Positions 54,688 to 62,404 of a DNA stretch of 64,000 nucleotides are shown here, in pieces. Source of the DNA: Sphingomonas koreensis (lineage in GTDB: Bacteria > Pseudomonadota > Alphaproteobacteria > Sphingomonadales > Sphingomonadaceae); the NCBI RefSeq assembly GCF_002797435.1, contig NZ_PGEN01000001.1, positions 1,306,501-1,370,500 on the forward strand, given 5' to 3'. Both the position numbers and the translations under genes were made by a program. The notes under the pieces are model-generated. The model saw only the letters and a program-made list of their open reading frames with translations. It searched no databases and was not told the DNA's origin. Position 1 is the first letter of the stretch. Every line of letters begins with the position of its first letter.

Positions 54688-55677
54688 CTAGCTCGCGGAC
54701 GGGCCTGCGGCGCGGGTCGCCTGATCCATCAACGCCTTCGCGGTCCGAATTGCATCGGCTTCCTTGGTCTTACCGCTCTGGATCTCATCCGCGATGCCCA
54801 GCAGGCGGCTGGCGATCACCGTGCCGGCCTCAGCCGCCTCGGTGATGCGGATGCCGTTCTTTGCGGTGGCGATGCGATCCCATTCCCCGCGAACCGCAGC
54901 CCAATAGCCCTTGGTCGCCGCCCAGTAATCGTCCGCCGCCTTCACCGCGTAGCCGTCGAACTTGGTGTATGTGTTGAGGACATATTCCTGCACCACCGGC
55001 TCGAGCCTGCCGCCGAATTGGCCCATCTTGGTGTTGTCCTGCCAGTGGATCCATCCGGCGGGGCTGATCTGGTGGCGATTGATCCCGTAATAGCGGTCAT
55101 AGACCGGGCCGCGCACCGCATCGCGGCGGGCGAGCGGACGCCAGGTCCAGTTCGAGCGCCAGCGGCGGACTCCCGCTTCGGTCGTCCACTGGCCCCAGCC
55201 GCCATAGCGGGGGCTGTCGTCGACCTGATAGACGGTCTGCGACCAGCGGCCCTTGCGCATGCGCTCGGGCACGTCCTCCCAGGTCCAGCTGTCGGGGCCG
55301 GAATAGACCAGCAGCCTGGCCGGCTCATATTCCCAGTCCTGACGCCAGTGCTTGATGACCATGTCCTTGCCCTCGTGGCTGACGACGAGCAGGTGCTGGA
55401 GGCGGATCACGCGACCGGTGTCCTCGATCACGCGAACCGATTCATGTCCGCCCGAAACTTTGGCCTCGATCGGCGTGTAATCGGCGCGCCACGGCGTCGA
55501 TTCCCGCATGTCGAACCGGACCTTGTAGTTGCCGGCCATCGCCAGGATGTCCTTGCGATCGGCCTCGAACGATGCCTTTGCCTCCGCCTCGCTGCCCTGC
55601 TTGACCGGTCCGTCCGCGAGCGCGGGAGTGGCACAGGCGATCAGCGCGACGCCGGCGATCCACATCATCTTCTTCAT
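54688..55677 (-). CDS. DUF6607 family exported protein, haem-receptor neighbour
   Basis: A 329-aa protein with signal peptide (ATPALA-DG, about residue 22). Conserved blocks are HLLVVSHEGKDMVIKHWRQDWEYEP, SWTWEDVPERMRKGRWSQTVYQVDDSPRYGG and HWQDNTKMGQF, rich in Trp and Tyr. The family commonly accompanies TonB hemoglobin-type receptors. Here it lies 31 bases downstream of one on the same strand. Likely periplasmic; exact function unknown. Confidence 0.85.
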   Translation of the reverse strand: MKKMMWIAGVALIACATPALADGPVKQGSEAEAKASFEADRKDILAMAGNYKVRFDMRESTPWRADYTPIEAKVSGGHESVRVIEDTGRVIRLQHLLVVSHEGKDMVIKHWRQDWEYEPARLLVYSGPDSWTWEDVPERMRKGRWSQTVYQVDDSPRYGGWGQWTTEAGVRRWRSNWTWRPLARRDAVRGPVYDRYYGINRHQISPAGWIHWQDNTKMGQFGGRLEPVVQEYVLNTYTKFDGYAVKAADDYWAATKGYWAAVRGEWDRIATAKNGIRITEAAEAGTVIASRLLGIADEIQSGKTKEADAIRTAKALMDQATRAAGPSAS

Positions 55678-55708
55678 TGTTCTTGCCCTCTTTTCTGGTC
55701 GTTCGAGT

Positions 55709-57883
55709 TCAGAAGCGCACGCTCACCGAAACGCTGCCGTTGCGGCCCGGCTGGGTGTAGGCGTCCTTGACGGCCGAGGTCGGCGCCAGGCCGCGCACGT
55801 CGCTCCACCAGGCATATTTCTCGTCAGTGAGGTTGAAGAGGCCGCCGCGCAGGGTGACCCTGTCAGCGAGTTTCAGGAACGCGGTCACGTCGAGCGTGGT
55901 GAAGCCCGGCGGGGCGTATTGGCCGCCGGCACGGCGCGCTTCCTTCTGGGCGCTGTGGGTCGCGATCACCTGTCCGCCGAACCGGCCACCGGGATCGCGC
56001 CAGCCAATGCCCGCGACGACCTTGAGCGGATCGACCGACAGCAAGGGCGTCTCGACGCCTGCCGGGCTGATCTCGTCGCCAGTGGCGTAGGAGATGGCGA
56101 GGCGGCCCGTGAAGCCCGCGTCGTTCCACGCCTCGAACCGTGCCTCGGCGCCCTTCACCCGCGCCCGATCGATGTTGATGAACTGGAAGATCGTCGGGTT
56201 TGCGGCCGTGCCGGCGCCGCCGACGCTTTCCTGCGAGATGAAGTCGTCATAGTCGACATGGAAGGCGGTAAGGTCGACGCGGACGTTGCTGCCGATGATG
56301 CGCAAACCGGCCTCGAACGCCTCGCTGGTTTCGGGCTTGAGGTTAGGGTTGGGCCGCGAGGTGTAGCCGAAGGCGAGGTTCTCGAAGAACTGGTTCACCT
56401 GGCTCGGCTCCGGCGCCTTGAAGCCCTGGGCGTAGTTGGCGAACAGGCGGACCGTATCGCCCAGCTTCACCACCGCGCCGATCTTGGGCGAGACGCGCGA
56501 GCCATCCTGCTTGGCCGAGGCGAAGTTGGGCAGCAGCGAGTCCTTGTCCGGCGCGAGATTATAGTGATCGAAGCGCAGCGCCGGGTGCAGCGTCACAGGC
56601 CCGAGCGTCAGCTCGCCCGCCGCGAACAGCCCCGCCAGCGTATAGTCGGTCTCCGGGAAGGCGCGCGAGGGAAAGACGTCGGGCGGGGTCGGTACCGTGC
56701 CGCTGCGCAGCCCCTTCTGGTTGGTGACGCTGATATCGCCGCCAAGCACGAAGCGCTGCGGCGCTTCCGCCGAACCGAAGTTGAGCCGGACATCGCCCGC
56801 CGCGCCATAGACGCGGTTCTCGAAGGTATTGAGCCGGGTCCGGTCGGCCGCGATATTGCGATCCTCGACGGTGAACTGGCGATCCTCCGAATCCTGCAGA
56901 TAGGCGGTCAGCCGCGCCTGCTCGATCGTGCCGTTGCCGGTCCAGGTCCAGTCGAACGCACCGCGCCAGCGACGGCCGGTATCGGTCGCGTCGAGGTTGA
57001 GGACGCTCGTCGCGCCTAGCGGCGGGGTCGCATGTCCCGAGAGCACGTCGGAGAAGAGATAGGTGTCGAGATACTCGCCGGTCAGGCGGAAGCGATGCCC
57101 GCCGCTTTCGTAGACGACCCTGCCAAGCGCAGCGTTCGAACGCCCGTCCTGCGGATTGGCCTTGGTGCGCGTTGCCCCCGTGCCGCCGACACTGCCGTGA
57201 TTCTCGTACTCGTTGAAGTCGCGGCGCGTATAGGCGGCCATCGCGGACCAGTCGCCCGAACGGCCGGCGACGATCAGCGTCTCGCTGAATTCATTGTCGG
57301 CCGAACTCCACGCGGCGCGCGCACGGCCGCCGAAACCCTCGCCCTCGCGCAGGAAGTCTTTGGGATCGGCGGTGATGAAGCTCACCGCACCGGCCAGACC
57401 GTCGCTGCCGTAGAGCGCCGAGGCCGGGCCGCGCAGGATCTCGACCGACTTGATCAGGCCGAGATCGACATAGTCGCCGCGGCCGACGCCCTGCGCACCG
57501 AAGCTGAACCCGTCTGGGACGCGCACGCCATCGATCTGGATCAGCACGCGGTTGCCGCCCATACCGCGGATGTTGAAGCCTTCATTGCCCGCGCGTCCGG
57601 TCGTGCCGAGTGCAGCGCCGAAGCGCGCCGGCTGGCGATTGACACTGACGCCCGGCTCGAACCGCACCAGTTCCTTGATGTCCGTCACCAGCTCGTCGGC
57701 GATCTGCTCTTCGCCGATAACGCTGACGGTCGCAGGCGCGTCCTGCGTCGCCAACGGCGAGCGGGTCGCGGTGACGGTGACCGTGTCGCGCGCATCGGCA
57801 TCGGCTTCCTCGGCAAACGCCGGGACCGCGACGGTCGCCAACAGACTGGCTCCGGCGGCAAGGAAGCTGCGTGATCGATACAT
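55709..57883 (-). CDS. TonB-dependent hemoglobin/transferrin/lactoferrin-type receptor
   Basis: A 724-aa receptor with signal peptide to about residue 24. The plug domain has NEGFNIRGMGGNRVLIQIDGVRVPD and EILRGPASALYGSDGLAGAVSF, typical of the haem-receptor family. In the barrel, FKAPEPSQ and NPNLKPETS correspond to the FRAP and NPNL boxes of haem receptors, but no His lies between them, where haem receptors usually have one. It ends VSVRF. Paired Fur-like motifs lie upstream (57903-57960), and DUF6607 follows. Confidence 0.92.
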   Translation of the reverse strand: MYRSRSFLAAGASLLATVAVPAFAEEADADARDTVTVTATRSPLATQDAPATVSVIGEEQIADELVTDIKELVRFEPGVSVNRQPARFGAALGTTGRAGNEGFNIRGMGGNRVLIQIDGVRVPDGFSFGAQGVGRGDYVDLGLIKSVEILRGPASALYGSDGLAGAVSFITADPKDFLREGEGFGGRARAAWSSADNEFSETLIVAGRSGDWSAMAAYTRRDFNEYENHGSVGGTGATRTKANPQDGRSNAALGRVVYESGGHRFRLTGEYLDTYLFSDVLSGHATPPLGATSVLNLDATDTGRRWRGAFDWTWTGNGTIEQARLTAYLQDSEDRQFTVEDRNIAADRTRLNTFENRVYGAAGDVRLNFGSAEAPQRFVLGGDISVTNQKGLRSGTVPTPPDVFPSRAFPETDYTLAGLFAAGELTLGPVTLHPALRFDHYNLAPDKDSLLPNFASAKQDGSRVSPKIGAVVKLGDTVRLFANYAQGFKAPEPSQVNQFFENLAFGYTSRPNPNLKPETSEAFEAGLRIIGSNVRVDLTAFHVDYDDFISQESVGGAGTAANPTIFQFINIDRARVKGAEARFEAWNDAGFTGRLAISYATGDEISPAGVETPLLSVDPLKVVAGIGWRDPGGRFGGQVIATHSAQKEARRAGGQYAPPGFTTLDVTAFLKLADRVTLRGGLFNLTDEKYAWWSDVRGLAPTSAVKDAYTQPGRNGSVSVSVRF

Positions 57884-57902
57884 GATTTCCCCTTGAACTT
57901 AT

Positions 57903-57960
57903 GGTTGCGACTGATTCGCATTAGCTTCGCCGCCTAAGCTTGTTGCGAACCGTTGTCAAT
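57903..57960. promoter_or_regulatory. Paired Fur-box-like sites upstream of the haem-type receptor
   Basis: Site one, 57903-57922, contains TTGCGACTGATTCGCATTA. Site two, 57942-57960, contains TTGCGAACCGTTGTCAATT. Same motif as at 13253 and 19471. Spacing to the receptor ATG (57883) fits promoter repression. Confidence 0.6.
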
Positions 57961-58032
57961 TAACCAGAGGCAGTGGAATGGGGTGCAAATCACGCATGAC
58001 GTTTCGTGGGCAGCGCGCTAAAGCCGCTCCCC

Positions 58033-59148
58033 ATGCAACGTCCCAAGCTCTCGGTCGTCGTGCCGTGTTACAATGAAGAAGGCTGTCTCGAGCTGCTGCA
58101 CGGCCGGGTCTCCGCCGCCGCGCGCGCCGCGGTTGGCGATGATTATGAGATCGTGCTGGTCAATGACGGATCGCGCGACGGCAGCTGGGCGGTGATGCAG
58201 CGGCTGTCGGCCACCGACCCGCGCCTCGTCGCCGTCAACCTTTCGCGCAACCATGGACACCAGCTCGCGCTGACCGCGGGTCTCGACCTGTGCGCGGGCG
58301 AGGAGATCTTGATCATCGACGCGGACCTGCAGGACCCGCCCGAGCTGCTGACCGAGATGCGCGCGACGATGCGCGAGCAGGGCGCCGACGTCGTCTACGC
58401 GGTGCGCCGCAAGCGCGAGGGCGAGACCTTTTTCAAGAAGATCACTGCGGCGTTCTTCTACCGCATGCTCGATCGCATCACCGACACGCCGATCCCGCTC
58501 GACACCGGCGACTTCCGCCTGATGACGCGGCGGGCACTCGACGCGTTCCTGTCGCTGCCCGAACAGGCGCGCTTCATCCGCGGCATGGTCGCCTGGGTCG
58601 GCTTTCGCCAGGTGCCGTTTGTCTATGACCGGCACGAGCGCCATGCCGGCGAGACCAAATATCCGCTCGCCAAGATGATCCGCTTCGCGCTCGACGCGGT
58701 CACCGGCTTCTCCACTGCGCCGCTGCGCTTCGCCAGCCATGCCGGCCTCGCGCTCACCGGTCTGTCGGCCCTGCTGTTCTTCTACATCGTCATCGGCTGG
58801 CTGCTCGGCAACGCGGTGCAAGGCTGGACCTCCACCATGCTGGTCGTCGTCTTCCTTGGCGCGGTGCAGATGTTCGTGCTCGGCATGATCGGCGAGTATC
58901 TGGGCCGCCTCTATGTCGAATCGAAGCGGCGGCCGCTCTATCTGGTCGCCGATGTCGCCGGCCCGGTAAAGGGGCACGCCTCGCTCGGATATCGCTTCGC
59001 CGATTCGGGCGAGGTGACCGTGTCGCCCCATGCCCCCGCCCGCCACGAATTGCCCGAAGCCGCGCCTGTCGCTGCGATCAAGGTGCCGCGCCGCAAGCCT
59101 GTTCAGGGTGAAGCCGAGGGCGCCGACGAGCCGCCGACACTGCTTTGA
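58033..59148 (+). CDS. Family 2 glycosyltransferase, DPM1/GtrB-like
   Basis: Membrane-bound enzyme that probably transfers a sugar onto undecaprenyl phosphate. A 371-aa protein: GT-A core (about 5-215) with LSVVVPCYNEEGCLELL, the VNDGSRDGSW motif, DADLQDPPEL and the DTGDFRLMTR catalytic region. Two membrane helices follow (about 228-295). A hydrophilic Pro/Ala-rich tail ends the protein. The ATG at 58033 is chosen over GTG 58006 because it fits the family start. Its stop overlaps the TTG start of the next gene. Confidence 0.9.
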   Translation: MQRPKLSVVVPCYNEEGCLELLHGRVSAAARAAVGDDYEIVLVNDGSRDGSWAVMQRLSATDPRLVAVNLSRNHGHQLALTAGLDLCAGEEILIIDADLQDPPELLTEMRATMREQGADVVYAVRRKREGETFFKKITAAFFYRMLDRITDTPIPLDTGDFRLMTRRALDAFLSLPEQARFIRGMVAWVGFRQVPFVYDRHERHAGETKYPLAKMIRFALDAVTGFSTAPLRFASHAGLALTGLSALLFFYIVIGWLLGNAVQGWTSTMLVVVFLGAVQMFVLGMIGEYLGRLYVESKRRPLYLVADVAGPVKGHASLGYRFADSGEVTVSPHAPARHELPEAAPVAAIKVPRRKPVQGEAEGADEPPTLL

Positions 59149-60584
59149 AGCGCCCGCTCTCTCTCCTTGCGCTCGCCGCAGCGACGCCGCTTGCCGCACA
59201 GCAGGCGACGCCGCTCCAGAGCCGCGTCGAGGCCGAGCTCGCCAAGGCGGCGCCGGGCACGCGGTTCGGCCTGGTCGTCACCGATGTGCAGGGGCGCGAG
59301 ATCGTGGCGGTCAATCCCGACCAGCGCTTCATCCCGGCGTCGAACACCAAGATCGTCACCACCGCCGCGGCCTATATGACACTGCCGGGGATCGACCGGC
59401 CCGATACGGAAGGGGGCGCGACCGTCCGGATCGAGGGGCAAGACGTTGTGCTGACGGGCCGCGGCGACGCGCGGCTGTCGAGCGCGGCGGATTGCGCCAC
59501 CGACTGCCTGTCGCAGCTCGCCGATGCGATCGCCGCCAAGACGAAGCGCGTGCGCAACATCACCGGCGACGCGACCCTGTTCCCCGACGAGCGCTGGAGT
59601 TCGGGGATGAGCTGGAACAACATCCCCAGCCCCTATGGAACCGCACTCAGCGCGCTCACACTGGACGACAATGAGCTGATCGCGACCGCGACACCGGGCA
59701 AGGCCGGAGCAACACCGGGCGTCGCCCATCTCGGCTATCTCACGATCGACAACCGCGCCATCACCGTGGCGGCGGGCGGCAAGACCGACCTCAATGTCGA
59801 TCGGCTGCCCTTCGACCGTAGTATCCGCCTGACCGGCACGATCGCCGCAGACGCTACACCGCAGAAGATCCGGATGGGGATCGACGACCCGGCGCACTAT
59901 GCCGCCTGGCGGCTCGCCACGTTGCTGCGCGAGCGCGGGGTCAAGGTTTCGGGCGATATCCGCTCGCGCTACCGCACGCCGGACACGAGCGACGATCCCC
60001 GTCAGCGGGGCGCCGCGCTACCTCCGCGCGTGACGCCCCCTGCCCCGCTCGCAGCGCTGACTCCGCCGCCGCTGAGCGAGGACATGCGCGTGATCAACAA
60101 GGTCAGCCAGAACCTGCACACCGAACTGCTGCTGCGCCGCGTCGGGCTGGTGAAGGGGACAGGATCGGTCGCCGACGGACAGGTTCAGGTCGAGGCGATG
60201 TTTGCCGCCGCGGGCGTGCCGCGCACGTCGTGGGATTTCTCCGACGGGTCGGGCATGTCGACCTACAACCGCATCGCGCCGCGCGGGATGGTCAAGCTGC
60301 TCCACTGGATCAGCGCCCAGTCCTGGGGCGCGGCGTGGCGCGAGACGCTGCCGGTCGGCGGGGTGGACGGCACGCTGGCGCGCCGATTCAAGGGCACGGT
60401 GCTGGAAGGCAGGATCTTCGCCAAGACCGGCACGATCAACGCCACCAATGCGCTTGCCGGCTATTTGACCGCGAAGAGTGGCAAGACGCTGACCTTCGCC
60501 GCCTATGCCAATGACGTGCCTTCAGGCACCGCGGCAACTCCGGCGATGGACGCGGCATTGGTAGCGGTCGCCGAAGCGAACTGA
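59145..60584 (+). CDS. dacB: D-alanyl-D-alanine carboxypeptidase/endopeptidase (S13, PBP4 type)
   Basis: Periplasmic peptidoglycan hydrolase. A 479-aa protein from TTG 59145, which overlaps the glycosyltransferase stop. Signal peptide to about residue 18. Penicillin-binding motifs: SxxK at Ser66 (PASNTK), SxN in KVSQNLHTE, and KTG in FAKTGTINATN. A long insert between the first two motifs is characteristic of S13 enzymes. Translational coupling to a GtrB-like gene suggests linked envelope functions. Confidence 0.93.
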   Translation: MKRPLSLLALAAATPLAAQQATPLQSRVEAELAKAAPGTRFGLVVTDVQGREIVAVNPDQRFIPASNTKIVTTAAAYMTLPGIDRPDTEGGATVRIEGQDVVLTGRGDARLSSAADCATDCLSQLADAIAAKTKRVRNITGDATLFPDERWSSGMSWNNIPSPYGTALSALTLDDNELIATATPGKAGATPGVAHLGYLTIDNRAITVAAGGKTDLNVDRLPFDRSIRLTGTIAADATPQKIRMGIDDPAHYAAWRLATLLRERGVKVSGDIRSRYRTPDTSDDPRQRGAALPPRVTPPAPLAALTPPPLSEDMRVINKVSQNLHTELLLRRVGLVKGTGSVADGQVQVEAMFAAAGVPRTSWDFSDGSGMSTYNRIAPRGMVKLLHWISAQSWGAAWRETLPVGGVDGTLARRFKGTVLEGRIFAKTGTINATNALAGYLTAKSGKTLTFAAYANDVPSGTAATPAMDAALVAVAEAN

Positions 60585-60608
60585 CCAAAACCGGGGTTGC
60601 TGACACGA

Positions 60609-60635
60609 GGGGCGCCACATTTTCGGCGGCGCCCC
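60609..60635. terminator. Bidirectional hairpin between convergent genes
   Basis: Perfect 8-bp stem GGGGCGCC/GGCGCCCC with an 11-base loop, between the carboxypeptidase and the small secreted protein genes. Lacks long T-tracts on either side. Confidence 0.45.
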
Positions 60636-60647
60636 AAATCTATCGCG

Positions 60648-60965
60648 TCAGCAATTGCCCAAATAGATGCCGCTGCGGAAGACACATACCGGCCCGCCCG
60701 GAAGCACCTTGGTATCGTAGACGCCTTCACCCGCGCCTTCGGGCGCGATGTCGATAAACATCTGAGCCTTGCACTGGCCTACCGAAGTATAACCAAGCGC
60801 CGCATAGTCGCCAGTCTCACAGAAAATATCGATCAAGGCCGCAACTTCGTCGTTGTTTCCATGGCCAATGGGGCTTTCATCTTCAAAACGCTGAGCATTT
60901 GCGGCGTTAGTAATAGACTGACCAAACAAAGCGACAGCGATCACACCAATCTTTATAAGATTCAT
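60648..60965 (-). CDS. Small secreted Cys-containing protein, unrecognised
   Basis: A 105-aa protein with a clear signal peptide (cleavage near residue 24, ANA-QR). The mature part has four Cys (CETGDY, GQCKAQ, PVCVFR, LGNC), suggesting two disulfides. AAGGAT lies 8 bases before the ATG. Its DNA and the 210 bases upstream are clearly less GC-rich than the neighbours, pointing to recent acquisition. No family recognised. Confidence 0.65.
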   Translation of the reverse strand: MNLIKIGVIAVALFGQSITNAANAQRFEDESPIGHGNNDEVAALIDIFCETGDYAALGYTSVGQCKAQMFIDIAPEGAGEGVYDTKVLPGGPVCVFRSGIYLGNC

Positions 60966-61178
60966 AGCACCATCCTTAATCGATTTTTAGTTACAGACTA
61001 CCGCCCCCAGCTCAAACGCCAGTGTTAATAATGGTATAGGGCACTATTTAATTTTGCAGTACGGAGCATGGTTCAGAACCGATCTATGTCCTGAACAACC
61101 AGTGCCAAGCACTACGCTATATTACGCACCACAGAGCCAGCGTGCGAAAAACAAGTGGCACGCCCCTTCTGTGGCCGG

Positions 61179-61910
61179 CTAACCGTTGGGCTGAGCGAGG
61201 ACGATCAGCGACAGGCCCGGCGGCAACGGCACGCGGCCGACCAGATGCCGCTCGAGCCCGAAGATCTTCTCGAAGATTGCGTTGAGCGGCTTGGCGGGTG
61301 GCGAATCGTCGCTGTCGTCCTTGCCGGTGATCTTGCCCGCGAGCCGCGCGGCGACCGCAGCGGGAAACAGCAGCGAGTTGAAATAGCCGAGCTTGCGCCA
61401 TTTGAGACCGGCGCGTTCGAGCGCGGCGATCAGCGTCGCCTTGGAATAGCGGCGCTTGTGGTGGTTCACCACGTCGTGCGCGCTCCACATCCACTGGTGC
61501 GCGGGGACGGTGATCAGGATGGTGCCGCCGGGCTTCAGCCGCTTCGCCATCGCTTCGAGCGCGGCAACGTCATCCTCGATATGCTCGACCACGTCGAGCA
61601 CGGCGATCATGTCATACTGCCCCTCGGCGACGCCCGAGAGTTCGGGCAACGGCGCGCTGCCGACTTCTTTGCCGAGACGCTTGCTCGCGATTTCGCGTGC
61701 TGCGGGATCGATCTCGATCGCATCGACCTCGCCGAAGGCGCCGAGCATCGGAAGGTTGTGCCCGGTGCCGCAACCGATTTCGAGGATGCGCGCGCCCTTG
61801 GGCGGATTCACCTCACGCCCGATGAAATCGGCGAGGATGTCGCGGCGCGCCACATACCACCAATGGGTGGAATCATGCTCGGCCATGCGGTCGTAAACGA
61901 TACGGTCCAT
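61179..61910 (-). CDS. Class I SAM-dependent methyltransferase
   Basis: A 243-aa methyltransferase. Motif I is RILEIGCGTGHNLPML (about 42-57), the acidic motif II AIEIDP follows, and VLDVVEHIEDD and LKPGGTILITVPAHQWMWSAHD are typical of Methyltransf_11/23 proteins in glycan or lipid gene clusters. The C-terminal part has a hydrophobic segment (YFNSLLFPAAVAARLAG) that may touch the membrane. It is 6 bases downstream of the GtrA-like gene on the same strand. Its substrate is probably a lipid-linked or quinone-like molecule; not determinable here. Confidence 0.88.
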   Translation of the reverse strand: MDRIVYDRMAEHDSTHWWYVARRDILADFIGREVNPPKGARILEIGCGTGHNLPMLGAFGEVDAIEIDPAAREIASKRLGKEVGSAPLPELSGVAEGQYDMIAVLDVVEHIEDDVAALEAMAKRLKPGGTILITVPAHQWMWSAHDVVNHHKRRYSKATLIAALERAGLKWRKLGYFNSLLFPAAVAARLAGKITGKDDSDDSPPAKPLNAIFEKIFGLERHLVGRVPLPPGLSLIVLAQPNG

Positions 61911-61916
61911 AGATTT

Positions 61917-62342
61917 CTAACCAAACACCCATTGGCGGTTGAGCGCAAACGTCGCGACCGGCGTGACGGTCATGATCGGGATCAGCGGCACCCATTCGGG
62001 ATAATGCATTAGGTCGGCGATCAGCCAGGTGAAGAGCGCGTTGAGCAGCAGCCCGAAGCCTTGGACGACCAGGAATTTGAGGTGCTGGCGCCCGCTATTC
62101 TCACGCGTGCCGTGTCCCTTGAAGCTCCACGCGCTGTGCATGAAGAAGCCGCAGGTCACCGCGACAGCGAAGGCGAACGGCACCGCCGCGACCGCGAGGT
62201 TGGGAAACACCCACCAGACGAGCGGCAGGTAGACGGCGGAGTAGATCACCGTCGACGCCACGCCCACGATACCGAAGCGCACGAGCTGCCCCAGCACCCC
62301 GCTACGCTGCAATTCGCCTATTCTGTGGATGATCGCCGTCAC
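61917..62342 (-). CDS. GtrA-family membrane protein (putative lipid-linked sugar flippase)
   Basis: A 141-aa protein with four membrane helices (about 18-40, 48-68, 82-106 region and 118-138). The GtrA pattern is clear: QLVRFGIVGVASTVIYSAVY, then HSAWSFKGHG and ending ATFALNRQWVFG. GtrA proteins are thought to flip undecaprenyl-phosphate sugar across the membrane. Together with the GtrB-like gene at 58 kb and the GT-C-type gene beside it, a Gtr-like set is present. Confidence 0.9.
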   Translation of the reverse strand: MTAIIHRIGELQRSGVLGQLVRFGIVGVASTVIYSAVYLPLVWWVFPNLAVAAVPFAFAVAVTCGFFMHSAWSFKGHGTRENSGRQHLKFLVVQGFGLLLNALFTWLIADLMHYPEWVPLIPIMTVTPVATFALNRQWVFG

Positions 62343-62404
62343 GCCTGCCTTGCCCTGAAGCCGGGCGCCGCACTAATGCCCATCAATCGGTAGGGGAAGC
62401 GGTT

